From the NCBI GenBank assembly GCA_028691595.1, contig JAQUZA010000078.1, positions 1-9,474 of the forward strand: a stretch of 9,474 bases of DNA, written 5' to 3'. The position numbers were made by a program, and so were the translations under genes. Source of the stretch: Candidatus Rifleibacteriota bacterium. GTDB lineage: Bacteria; Muiribacteriota; Ozemobacteria; Ozemobacterales; Ozemobacteraceae. Under the pieces are notes generated by a model. The model made no database searches. It had not been told where the DNA came from and saw nothing but the letters and a program-made list of their open reading frames with translations. Shown piece after piece: positions 1 to 8,800 of the stretch. Position 1 is the first letter of the stretch. The number at the start of each line of letters is the position of its first letter.

Positions 1-234
1 GTTAACCAGCAGGGTTTTGCCGAGACCGGGCACGCCGATCAGCAGAACATGGCCCTGAGCGAACATGGCATAGAGTACCTCTTCGACGACCTTTGTCTGG
101 CCAATGAAGACTTTACCAATTTCGGTAAGGATCTTTTTATGGGCGCTCTTTATTTCGGCCAGGGCTTTAATTTCATCGATCTTTGGCTCTGGTGTGGTCT
201 GTGTTGCAACCGTTGTTGTGATGTCCTCTGCCAT
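1..234 (-). CDS. MoxR family AAA+ ATPase, N-terminal part (cut by window edge)
   Basis: This is the first 78 codons of a leftward gene that continues beyond base 1. The translation has a Thr/Pro-rich, poorly conserved start (residues 1-25), a helix around 26-43, then IGQTKVVEEVLYAMFAQGHV and the Walker A motif GVPGLGKT (residues 67-74). The GQ at 45-46 followed by VVEEVL, a GHVLL strand and GVPGLGKT is the signature order of MoxR-type AAA+ ATPases. Walker B and the sensor motifs lie outside the window. Members of this family are cytoplasmic ATPases that act as chaperone-like remodellers, usually encoded beside DUF58 and von Willebrand A proteins; whether that holds here cannot be seen. The start is ATG at 234, with an AGGAGG ribosome binding site (246-241 on the minus strand) 6 bases away. 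It lies 92 bases downstream of the 179-aa gene on the same strand and could share its transcript. Confidence 0.9.
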   Translation of the reverse strand, partial: MAEDITTTVATQTTPEPKIDEIKALAEIKSAHKKILTEIGKVFIGQTKVVEEVLYAMFAQGHVLLIGVPGLGKTLLVN

Positions 235-249
235 TGTATACCTCCTGCA

Positions 250-275
250 GTTTCGCATAAACCTTATCACGAAAC
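250..275 (-). promoter_or_regulatory. Inverted repeat just upstream of the moxR-like ribosome binding site
   Basis: GTTTCG (250-255) pairs with CGAAAC (270-275), and inside it ATAA (257-260) pairs with TTAT (264-267) across a 3-base loop. The outer arms begin 4 bases upstream of the AGGAGG of the MoxR-like gene. It could be a leader hairpin that influences ribosome access or an operator-type palindrome. The pairing is visible; any function is inference. No convincing sigma70 promoter was found in the 92-base gap (a TTGCTT with a TGATAA 18 bases on is only a weak match). Confidence 0.35.
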
Positions 276-326
276 ACCAGTCAGTACAAGCAACCAATTT
301 TTATTGAGCCCTTAAACAAATTCTCT

Positions 327-866
327 TTATTTGTCTCGTTTGAGGTCGCCATTTTCGAGGGTGAAAACGGCGACCTCATCTTTTTGAGGGCTGACATCGG
401 CGTTGACATACCCGATGTAGAGATTCAGGCGGCCGTCGCCGTCGCGATCTTCAATTGAGGCATCTCCGGCCTTGAAGCCGGTTTCTTCCCAGATGGTTTC
501 GTATTTGCCATCTTTTCTCTTCAGCAGAGCAAATTCTTTAAAAGCGCCTGAACCGCCGAGATCCATTTGAACAAGCAGTTCTGTCAGGCCGTCGAGGTCG
601 AGGTCTTCTTCGATAACCTGTTCGATGGCGCGGCCTTCAGAAGCAAAAACTTCGAGGGTATCGCTGCCATTCAGCAGCAGCACCCGGTCATTGCGGGCAA
701 TGCTGTCTTCTGACTGACGGCACTCAAGCACCAGTCGCCCCTTTTCGCTCACAGAAATATCGCTCTGGTCGAAAAGAGCGGCTGTGAGCGAATCAGATAT
801 AGAAAACAAGGTGGTGGCAGCAAGCAGACACAGAATCGCAAGTTTACTCATTGTTGAAGTTTTCAT
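327..866 (-). CDS. Small exported protein with two Asp-rich calcium-loop-like (FG-GAP/VCBS-like) motifs
   Basis: I do not recognise a specific family. The 179-aa protein starts with a Sec-type signal peptide (basic MKTSTMSK, hydrophobic core LAILCLLAATTLF, likely cut near residue 29), so it is probably periplasmic or surface-exposed. Cys13 does not sit in a good lipobox. Two acidic motifs of the D-x-D-x-D-G-x-x-(E/N) type follow: D88, D90, D92, E96 in DLDLDGLTELLV, and D140, D142, D144, N148 in DRDGDGRLNLYI. Both are followed by a short beta strand, as in FG-GAP/VCBS repeats and dockerin- or EF-hand-like loops, so calcium binding is plausible. The start ATG at 866 has GAGGA 6 bases upstream, and that site overlaps the stop codon of the transglycosylase gene 9 bases away, indicating one operon and possible translational coupling. 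A role with the transglycosylase in the cell envelope is inferred from position only. Its last codons form a strong hairpin. Confidence 0.8.
   Translation of the reverse strand: MKTSTMSKLAILCLLAATTLFSISDSLTAALFDQSDISVSEKGRLVLECRQSEDSIARNDRVLLLNGSDTLEVFASEGRAIEQVIEEDLDLDGLTELLVQMDLGGSGAFKEFALLKRKDGKYETIWEETGFKAGDASIEDRDGDGRLNLYIGYVNADVSPQKDEVAVFTLENGDLKRDK
341..385 (+). terminator. Terminator-like hairpin plus T-run inside the 3' end of the opposite-strand gene
   Basis: TGAGGTCGCC (341-350) pairs perfectly with GGCGACCTCA (369-378). After one A/C mismatch, TTTTC (352-356) pairs with GAAAA (363-367) over a 6-base loop. Read rightward, the stem is followed by TCTTTTT (379-385), the layout of a Rho-independent terminator. 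Read leftward, in the sense of the gene that contains it, what follows is AAACGAGACAAA, with no U-run. The hairpin lies inside coding sequence (residues near DEVAVFTLENGDL), so it may be a coincidence of codons, but it could stop antisense transcription entering this gene. Confidence 0.4.
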
Positions 867-875
867 GGTTGTTCC

Positions 876-1961
876 TCAGCGGGCTATGCCTTTGGTATTG
901 GTGTAGTTTTCTTCAATAAGGCTGTCAACTGTCTGCCCCGGGCCTACCAGCCATTCTTTAACAAGCATACGTTCGCCTTCGGTCAGCTCAAGGCCAAGGC
1001 ACATTTTAAGTTTCAGGCCATAGCCGCGGGTTTCCACGGGTATTTTTTTACTGGCTTTAAGCTCGTTCCATGACAGTTTCATGCTCCTGGAAAAGGGCCC
1101 GAGGTTATAAGCGCAGGCACCCATGATCAGCTTTTCAGCGCCGGTTTTTTTGCTGACTGCGCCGCTGTTAAAGATTTCTGCGAGATATTTGGCCCCTCCC
1201 TTAAGGTTTTGTGCGGGGTCTTTAGCGTCAATTTTCAGGCCGCGGGCGGTATTGGGCATAAGCTGCATGAATCCCATCGCGCCAGCCCAGCTCTTAGTGA
1301 GCGTTCCGCGGGCATTTTTGTGTATACCGCGGCTTTCGATCCAGATGATGGCCCGCATGTAGTCTTCGCGGCTGATCTTTTCACCGTATTTGTTGGTGAC
1401 ATCAGGGAATTCCCAGTCGCCGCAATAGGCATCTGTAGCTGCCTTGAACCAGGTTTTGAATTGTGCAGAGCCAATAGAAACAGCTTTTCCGGCCGGGGTT
1501 TCTGGCTTTACAGCTGCGGGAGCAACAACAGCCGATTTGCTTTCGACCACTCCGGTCGAATTTGCCGTTGAAGCATTGTTTGAAGCTGCTTTATCCACCG
1601 ATCCGGTTCCATGTGAGCCTTCGGCTGTTTTGGTAGTTTTAACCGTGGTTGCTGGCTGCTTACCGATAGCCTGGCCAGCGATGTTGTTATACGACATTTC
1701 GTCGATCTCAGCGGCGTTTGCTCCTGGAATAATACCATCAACAACAGCTTTAAGAGCATCAAGAACCCCTTTGAGAATCTTGAAAAAACCCGAAAGTTCT
1801 TTTTTGCTGCCGGAAGTTGTTTGTTCGCTGCCAGAATCGGCCGCCACAATATTTTTCTGCCCCTGAGCGCCCGTATTATTAACTTCGAAAGGGCTCTGAG
1901 CATAACTAGCATTCATGCCCAAGTAAAGCAGAGCAACCAAAATAATCGCCGTTTTCTTCAT
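876..1961 (-). CDS. Secreted lytic transglycosylase (SLT / GH23 domain)
   Basis: This enzyme should cleave the MurNAc-GlcNAc bond of peptidoglycan in the periplasm with 1,6-anhydro product formation. In the 361-aa product, residues 1-21 (MKKTAIILVALLYLGMNASYA) are a signal peptide with an AYA-Q cleavage site. Then come a hydrophobic or amphipathic stretch near 57-85 (FFKILKGVLDALKAVV), a Thr/Ser/Ala-rich linker to about 160, and the SLT domain from about 165. Signature elements are IESRG with catalytic Glu209, GAMGFMQLMP (227-236), AYNLG (284-288) and ETRGY (310-314), in family order. The catalytic domain lies C-terminal to a long linker. I chose the ATG at 1961 over the in-frame TTG at 1976 because the best ribosome binding site, GGAG (1974-1971), overlaps that TTG and lies 9 bases from the ATG, and because MKKT gives a normal signal peptide. 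It leads a leftward operon with the 179-aa gene. The exact subfamily is not identifiable by eye. Confidence 0.92.
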   Translation of the reverse strand: MKKTAIILVALLYLGMNASYAQSPFEVNNTGAQGQKNIVAADSGSEQTTSGSKKELSGFFKILKGVLDALKAVVDGIIPGANAAEIDEMSYNNIAGQAIGKQPATTVKTTKTAEGSHGTGSVDKAASNNASTANSTGVVESKSAVVAPAAVKPETPAGKAVSIGSAQFKTWFKAATDAYCGDWEFPDVTNKYGEKISREDYMRAIIWIESRGIHKNARGTLTKSWAGAMGFMQLMPNTARGLKIDAKDPAQNLKGGAKYLAEIFNSGAVSKKTGAEKLIMGACAYNLGPFSRSMKLSWNELKASKKIPVETRGYGLKLKMCLGLELTEGERMLVKEWLVGPGQTVDSLIEENYTNTKGIAR

Positions 1962-2021
1962 ATCTGCCAACTCCAAATAATTTAAACAGCCTCAATTCTC
2001 GTTTTTGAATGTTACCTAAAC

Positions 2022-2045
2022 AACAGCTTTCCGTAAAGAGCTGTT
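2022..2045. promoter_or_regulatory. Inverted repeat upstream of the transglycosylase gene
   Basis: AACAGCT (2022-2028) is the reverse complement of AGCTGTT (2039-2045), separated by 10 bases; an alternative fold pairs CTTT with AAAG over a 4-base loop. It sits about 60 bases upstream of the transglycosylase start. No T-run follows on either strand, so it is not a classic terminator. It may be a leader hairpin or an operator. A TATCAT (2056-2051, minus strand) just upstream of it is a possible -10 box for the leftward operon, with no good -35. Confidence 0.3.
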
Positions 2046-2069
2046 TCAAAATGATAGCCAAGTAAAACC

Positions 2070-2099
2070 TAGATTTTAAAACTCCATCTGAAGTATAAT
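2070..2099 (+). promoter_or_regulatory. Probable sigma70-type promoter for the zinc-ribbon gene
   Basis: A perfect TATAAT lies at 2094-2099 in AT-rich DNA. The best -35 at normal spacing is weak (TAGATT at 2070-2075, 18 bases upstream). Transcription would begin near 2106, giving a leader of about 60 bases before the ATG at 2169. The weak -35 is compatible with a regulated promoter. Confidence 0.45.
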
Positions 2100-2109
2100 T
2101 CAAGGGCGT

Positions 2110-2126
2110 TGTAATGGTAGATTACA
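2110..2126. promoter_or_regulatory. 17-bp operator-like palindrome (TGTAAT-N5-ATTACA)
   Basis: Perfect 6-bp arms TGTAAT (2110-2115) and ATTACA (2121-2126) flank GGTAG. The palindrome begins 11 bases after the TATAAT box, so it would overlap the first transcribed bases, a common position for a repressor site. No regulator gene is nearby in the window, so the binding protein is unknown. Confidence 0.4.
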
Positions 2127-2168
2127 TTCACATCTATAGTTTTCAACAGATCCAAAGGAGAATGTTTC

Positions 2169-2594
2169 ATGCCTTCATATTGGTGGGAGTGCGAAAGATG
2201 CCGGAAGACAAAAGTTTTTTCAGAGGTTACCTCAGTTAGGGGCATTACCCATTTCATTTTGGATGTCTTGGTACCATCTGATTGGGACCAAGGTAATCTA
2301 ACCCAAAAGTGTGAATTTTGTGATGGAAACCTGAGAATTGCGTACATTTTTCCAAAACGGGAGCCAATACATATTCTGGTGAAACATATTATCGGCCTTG
2401 GCCCTTTTGATGAATACCTTCCCATGATGTGGGAAACCATACCAGATAGAAATGATAATGAAACCTGGTTTGATTTCAAATATATCAATGGAAGAAAAAT
2501 ATGGGGCCTGAATAAACCAGCTGTTTTTTCAAAAACCGACTTGAAAGAAATTGTGATCAAATACGAAAAGAAAACCGGGCAAAAGTTACTTTAG
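2169..2594 (+). CDS. Hypothetical zinc-ribbon-like protein
   Basis: I do not recognise a named family. The 141-aa product has two CxxC knuckles, C8-x2-C11 in WWECERCRKTKVF and C48-x2-C51 in KCEFCDGNLRIAY, spaced 36 residues apart. This is the pattern of a zinc ribbon with a long central insertion. The C-terminal part (residues about 65-141) is Trp- and Asp-rich, then Lys-rich, with no membrane segment or signal peptide, so a cytoplasmic metal-binding or nucleic-acid-associated protein is most likely. The start is firm: AAAGGAG (2154-2160) lies 8 bases before ATG. G+C is about 39% over 2161-2580 by hand count, visibly lower than the leftward genes, and the gene stands alone between two unrelated operons, which fits an acquired or accessory gene. 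Its own promoter and a palindrome lie upstream. No clear terminator follows it. Confidence 0.7.
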   Translation: MPSYWWECERCRKTKVFSEVTSVRGITHFILDVLVPSDWDQGNLTQKCEFCDGNLRIAYIFPKREPIHILVKHIIGLGPFDEYLPMMWETIPDRNDNETWFDFKYINGRKIWGLNKPAVFSKTDLKEIVIKYEKKTGQKLL

Positions 2595-2688
2595 CAAGAA
2601 CAACTTAACAAAAGTACAATCAGAGGGGTGGGCAATTTTATCCAATAGATTTTTGGCCTTAAAGAAATGGCTACAAATATTTTTTCGG

Positions 2689-2726
2689 CTGTAAACGTCT
2701 TTTCCCATTCTAAAATAGTGTAAAAT
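2689..2726 (+). promoter_or_regulatory. Candidate promoter region for the giant prepilin operon
   Basis: The 227-base spacer 2595-2821 is AT-rich and must carry the promoter of the prepilin genes unless they are read through from the zinc-ribbon gene. Two TAAAAT boxes (2711-2716 and 2721-2726) are possible -10 elements. CTGTAA (2689-2694) is a weak -35 at 16 bases for the first. I saw no sigma54 GG-N10-GC pair of good quality. The leader would be about 100 bases. The rest of the spacer shows only a weak 6-bp inverted repeat (2773-2778 with 2797-2802). Confidence 0.25.
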
Positions 2727-2806
2727 TAAAGATAGACTGGTAAGAGCATTTGTACCAGGGTCGAAAAAATTCTCCAGCGAAGGAACTTGTGTGGAGGCTG
2801 GAATAA

Positions 2807-2814
2807 GGGGGGGG
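2807..2814 (+). promoter_or_regulatory. Ribosome binding site made of a G8 tract
   Basis: Eight consecutive G (2807-2814) end 7 bases before the ATG at 2822, exactly where a Shine-Dalgarno element belongs. No AGGAGG-type motif is present at a usable distance; the GGAGG at 2793-2797 is 24 bases away. The tract can pair with the anti-SD pyrimidines. A homopolymer here is prone to slippage, which would change the spacing and translation rate. Confidence 0.5.
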
Positions 2815-2821
2815 TGCTGGC

Positions 2822-5800
2822 ATGAAAAGACTGTTTGCATTTCTAAAAAAACGTGGGTTTACCCTCGTAGAAGCTCTTGTTGCCACAATTATTACTGGCT
2901 ACTGCATTCTCCCCATCGTAGGCACCCTGCACATGGGCGTTCAAAAGACCCAGGGGTTCGATCATTACGAAAAACTGCGCCTGCTTGCCAGGTCACGCCT
3001 CAACAAAGAACTCTCAGTAAGTGCCTTCGACCACACAGCTATCAATACCACAACAACTTATCACTACGTTTACTACAACACTGACGCCGAGCCACAACTA
3101 CTTTCCATCGACACAGAACTTGCATCTGGTGCTACAAATGCCGGCATTGCCACTTCGCCTTCAATACCCGGAACATTTGCTAACATTGCAACCGTATCAA
3201 ACATCCTTTACAGCTACAAGGTCAGTGTCGCAGTCAAAGAAAATCTGCAGCTCGGTACCTCAACCCAGAATATCCAGTCAGATTACCTCAAATCGATCAG
3301 CGGCTTAAAAGCCCTGACAATAAGAGCCGAACTTGAATTTAACGATAATGTCGGAGCCGAGCTTGAGATCGACCCGTCAGACCCTGCCTCGCCACCCCTT
3401 CCCTCAATCAGCCTGTTTTCCATGCTAGCTTTACCAAGCCACAGCGATAACTATATCTGGCTGGCAAACGCCAAAAATGTTGAGATTATCGGTATTGATC
3501 CAGATTCTAAAACCGCAGTTCACAACCTTCTGCTTGCCTGCCCAAAACCTGGCGACAGACCTCATCCAGACAACAAGTATCACCGCCCCTGGAACCTGGC
3601 TGTTCACCCAAACAACAAATTACTGATCTGTCAGCGGAAAAATTCTCTGTATGCCGTAAATACAGATGTTAGCGACGAAACGAATTTTGCCGCCGAAAAA
3701 CTTCTAGAAAATACTATTACCGGTTATGTTAAAGAAGATGCGGCAAAAAAAGATGAAGCCTTAAAAGACCTCGGAGTGGTTTTTCGACCAGATGGAAAAT
3801 ATTGCTTTGCAACTGTCCATTCTGAGAAAGCTCTTTATTCATGGAAAGTTGACAATGCCAATAATTGGGGGACTCTTGCCCTGTCGAATAAAGCACTTGT
3901 GGCAAATTTTGACACAGATCAATATTCCGCGCTGCACGCCGGAAATGATGGCTGGCTGTATGTCGGGCTTATGGACAAAATGCGTGCTTTGCGGTTCCCT
4001 ATGTATGCCCCCAGCCACACTAATCTACCTTTTCAGGAAATCGCCAGCAATTCGGTTAAGCAACTGGTCAGCCTTGATACTTCCCCTGACGGTCGTGATA
4101 TTTACATTCTCTGGAACGACGACGATAGTTCGCCGGGACCATCTCTTTCACGTTATTCTTCCATATCACTTGAACAAACCGGAAACTGGAAGATTACCTT
4201 CAAAGGCAAGCCCAGCAGCATGGCTTTATCGAATGATGGCCGTTATCTCGGCATAGTTGACGAATTCGATGCCAAAAGCGCCAGCACTAATGAGGGTGGG
4301 CTTTATGTCACCGATCTCAGGCAAACCCCTGTTTTGTTCCAGACTCTTGACTCAACAAGCCCCCTCGACACAACAACAAACGCCCCCCCATTGACCGCTG
4401 CAAAACCTTTCAGAGCGGCAAGAGCAGCAATTGGGGCTTCGAAAAAAGACAGGGAACAAAATGATGTAGTTATCTACGACCCATGGTCAAAAGAGTTCTA
4501 TTTCGATGACAAGAAAAAACCGCTACTGTTTTGCGCAGACTCGATCGGAACTCTGGCTGGCAGTTTTACCAGCTCCATTCCGGACGAAAGAATTGTTGAA
4601 TTTGCGCCAGCGAATGATTCAAACATGGCGATGGCAGTGCGAAAACCGCAATATGTTCTGGTCGGCAATGACGCAAAACAGGTCGAGTTTATTGATGTCT
4701 ACAAAAAAACTGTAGTAGAGACAAAAACCATTTCTGGTCTCAGAGAAGTGCCAAAAACCGTGGGTATTTCAGCTGATGGCGAAAACTTCAAAGTCGGGTT
4801 TGAAAGTGCGGCAAGCGGTCATGATACTTATGAAATCAATTCCGGCAGTATAGCCAACACACTACCGATTGGGTCAGGCCAATGTAAAAAGATAGCTTAC
4901 TCAATTGACAAAGATAACAACACATTTTTTGCCGCCTTCGAGACCGGGGGGGACAATGCATATTGGATACCTGACGCAACCATACCCGCTGGTCTGCCAG
5001 ATGAAAAGTGCAAAGATGTTAACTTCGACTCAAACTGGGCGAGAAAGTCGATGGTAACCATGAATAATGGCGGTTTCCTCATGCTATTCGCGCACGCAGA
5101 CGGCAGCTCAATGCTAGACTGGGTTGGCCGCCGCCAGTGGGGAGCTGACAAGGGAAAATACGAGCGGTTCGCCCGGTGGTTGTCTGGCCCGCTAGACACA
5201 ACCCGGCCGACTACATATGAAACTACAACCGGAACCCTAGATGCCAATGGCGGAAGAATCACTTTGCTCTTTAACAATAACTTTCCGGTCAATACCAAAG
5301 TAACTCACCTTTCTTTTGTTGCCGGCAGCTGGGGCGCAGGAACAAGATATATAACGCCAGTAATTGTGGAAATTAACAGCGGCGTTAAAACGATTCGCGA
5401 CGTGGGGAGTTCAATTTCGGCGGAAAGCAATGAAACTAGAACCACAATACCGATCGAATGGAAGCATGGCGGTATGATCCTCACAAATTATCATGTTGGC
5501 TGGTGGCACGGCGATCTGGCCAATGGAACAAATCTTGGAGTAATTCTTTATGTGGCTGACGGTAGTGGATCCTTTACACATGATTATGATATTTCCGGCG
5601 CTGCAGTGCCCAAAACCTCCATGGTTGCAGGCACGGTATTGGATACTGGTGGTACTGGCCCGGACCGGAAATATTCTATCAAGTTTCATTCCTTGCAATC
5701 TTCCGGGTTTCCGCCTCAGAATGCAAATTCTATAGCAATCAGCGCTGATGATAGATTTCTTGCTATTGAAACTCAGGGCAGCCCGAACAAAATCTACCTG

Positions 5801-8800
5801 TATGATTTTGCTGGCAGCAATTTCGGCCATGAAACGCAGCTTGAAGGCTGGGTAACAGATTACCGCGTCGGCAATGCGACTTATTGGGCTTTCGGTAACC
5901 CGGCAGCCAACTGCTTTCTTTCTAATCCAACACCGACCACAGCCAATGGCATAAAGTTGATGGATGCCATAACCAGTCGAGACACATGGACCGGCTATAA
6001 AAATTATCCGGCAAACTTTTATCTCGCTGCAGCCGATACGGTCTCAGGTGGTAACAATACTGACAAGCGTGATTCCAACCGCAGACATTTCGGTTACTTC
6101 AGACCGGCATACGATGCAATGCAGGTGGCCGTAGCCAACCAGGATCATTCCAGGCTATTTGTGAACCAGTTTGTTGCAGGTTCCAGAAACGATACAGGCG
6201 CTGAAGGCACCTTTGTCTACAAGGTTTCGCAGGCTTCTTATACAACCTCCCTTTTTCAGATCGATTACAACACCAATGCCGGCAATGTTAAACAGGGCAT
6301 TTTTACCCATACGGACCCGACTCAGAGCGTCGGTGCTATTTCATCGTCAGGCTCCGGCGACTCCAAATATATGACAATGGGAAGCAGCTGGACTGCCATT
6401 GCCAGCAATTCGACCATACCTTTCAGATTCCAGCCAACTTTCCTGACCATATATGAACTGACAAACTGCAACAATGATTCTGCAAGTGCCATGGTCTGGT
6501 CCAGAGATATAGCCGACCCCATACTGTATTTTCTTGACACAATCCAAGATGACGTCTGGGTCATTAAGCCCGGAAAACCTGCAACAAGAATAGACTATGG
6601 CGCTGCAAGCATTGACTTTACAGACAACCAGCTTGTAGTTTCAGACGATGGACAATCCCTTATTGCAGCCAGAGAAGATAACAACACGGTAATGTTTTTC
6701 AATATTTCTGAGCCAACGAGTTTTAATTTCCCCGGTGACACCATTGCAGAATCATCCCTTCCAAGTAATTTTGGTAAAATCGACTTCATCGCCACTATGT
6801 CAGCAAAACCAACCGTTCTTGCCGCCGCCCCATACAACGTTTTCAAATCATCGACCACAAAAGGAACTTATCAATGGGTTGCGACCCTTAGCCTGACAGT
6901 CAGCGGCAACAGCAACGCTGCTCTCGCCAGCGGTGGAATCTACATCATGGGCGGGTCGCCCGAACTCAATTCAGCACCGACTGATAAAATTTTCTTTTTT
7001 GATCCCACAAAAGTCTATACTTCGAATATTCCACCCCTTGCGACAACACTCTCCAAGGCAATAAAACGCCACTCAACTGTCGCCTACGACAACGAAATCT
7101 ACGTTTTTAACGGCATGGATTCCGGCGGCAACAATCTGGCCTGGGTTCAAAAATACAACCCCGAAACCAAAACCGTCACCTCATCTTTTGACCCGCCCGC
7201 AGTAACAACGACAGAGTATATCGTCAATCAAAAAATGTCAGCCGCTGACAAAGCAAATTCTGACCCAACCATTTCCAGAGTAACCAAATCAAACGAAATA
7301 TCAACCAGAGAAGCCTGGAGAGCATTCGACCACTCAACTGGGTCGGGAGACATCTGGCTGGCCGGCTCTTCAAATCAATGGATAAAATATGACACAGGTT
7401 CGGATGACAAAAGAGTGGTTGTTAATAAAATTTGGTTAGATAACGACATCACGACTAATTGTGGAGTTAAGAACTTTAAGCTTGAGGGCAGCAATGATGA
7501 TTCAAATTGGCCGCTAGCTGTAACTGGAACTGTTACAGCGAATAATGACACTGACTTCAGCTTGGGCTTCGCAAACAATGTAGCATACAGGTATTTTAAA
7601 TTCACGGCAATCACTAACCATGGTGACCCCGATTATTGGGGGGTTCGTGATTTAAAACTTTTTAATGAAGGGGTTCGACGGATTTCACCGCTGGGAGCAG
7701 GTACAGTCGATGCTGCAAATAAAAAAGCCACTTTTGGCACTAAAGTCGTTTCATGGTCAGCCCATGGCAGCAGCGATTACGGCAGCAAGGTGTTCGACGG
7801 CAATGTCAATAATACTGACAAGTGGGATACAAACACAACTTCCGGATTTCCGCATTGGATTGCACTTGATCTTGGAACACCTGACAACATTGATATTGTA
7901 AGAATTCATTGCGAAAATGCCGACGATGGAATCAAAAATTTCTTATTTCAATACAGCACAGACGGAGTTTCATGGTCAACGCTCAATATTAATGGTGCCG
8001 CCACAAATACTAATCCAGACAATACTGCCTGGAACACTTATCATGTAACCAACCCAAACTCTTACAGACACTACCGACTTGTATGTAATGATTCCTGGAC
8101 AAGCGAAATCGAAGCATGGGAGATAGAGTTTTTCAGCTCCATGCCCGCAACCGCAGCATCAAACAAGCCGGTTATGACCAAAACAATGACCGACATGCGT
8201 GGCGAAACACAGACAACTGATGGAGCGGCCTGCACGACCCCTTACGGAATTGTGGTTGGCGGGGGTGCGACCAGCACGGTTCTTGTTTACTGGCCCCATG
8301 GCAAAGACAATTATAACGGACCAAACGATCAATCAATCGGGATTTGCAGATCTCTGCCCAAATTTCCGCTGGAAAACGGAGCCGCCGGCACTGATGACAG
8401 AGCCTACCATTCGCTCGTATGGCATAAAGGCAAGCTTTATCGCGTTGGCGGCAGGCGCGGTTCAACACTGCTGAACAGCGTCGATGTCTTTGACTTCAAC
8501 ACCAATTCCTGGACTAATATTATGCTTAATAATATGGCCCAATTTCCAGCCAACGGTTCTCTGTTACAACGTGACAATGCTGCCGCCTGCTCATTCGGCG
8601 ATGAGATTTTTATGTTCGGTGGTTCTATCGGCGCATCTGTCGGTGCAACTCCGTTAAATGATGCCGTCGCCTGGAACCCGGAAACAAAGACAGTAAGATC
8701 ACTCGGCACAATGGCCATAGCCAAAAACTTTGCAAAAACCGCCGTGCCATGCGGGTCGGCAATTTACCTGATTGGAGGCGCGACAAACCATTCAACCGGA

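Noticed and set aside
49..315. Rightward open frames opposite the MoxR-like gene
   Set aside because: They are antisense to a clear Walker A coding region, have Cys-rich non-protein-like composition and no ribosome binding site.
316..334. Weak AT-rich inverted repeat (ACAAAT/ATTTGT) around the stop of the 179-aa gene, considered as a terminator
   Set aside because: Only 6 A/T-rich pairs with a 7-base loop and no clean U-run; too weak to call.
1508..1912. Leftward 134-codon frame overlapping the transglycosylase
   Set aside because: It is an out-of-frame shadow over the low-complexity linker of the transglycosylase.
2069..2560. Leftward 163-codon frame opposite the zinc-ribbon gene
   Set aside because: No ribosome binding site and no recognisable motif; the rightward frame has a strong ribosome binding site and paired CxxC motifs.
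2586..2840. Leftward 84-codon frame filling the spacer before the giant gene
   Set aside because: It would start inside the prepilin leader and end in the zinc-ribbon gene, has no ribosome binding site, and the spacer is needed for the prepilin promoter.
2791..3084. Rightward GTG-started frame overlapping the giant gene start
   Set aside because: It is in another frame from the prepilin, which has an unmistakable leader; the product has no sensible features.
7156..8700. Possible DNA repeat, because NPETKTV occurs twice (near residues 1446 and 1952)
   Set aside because: The DNA at the two sites differs at many positions; it reflects related Kelch blades, not a recent DNA repeat.
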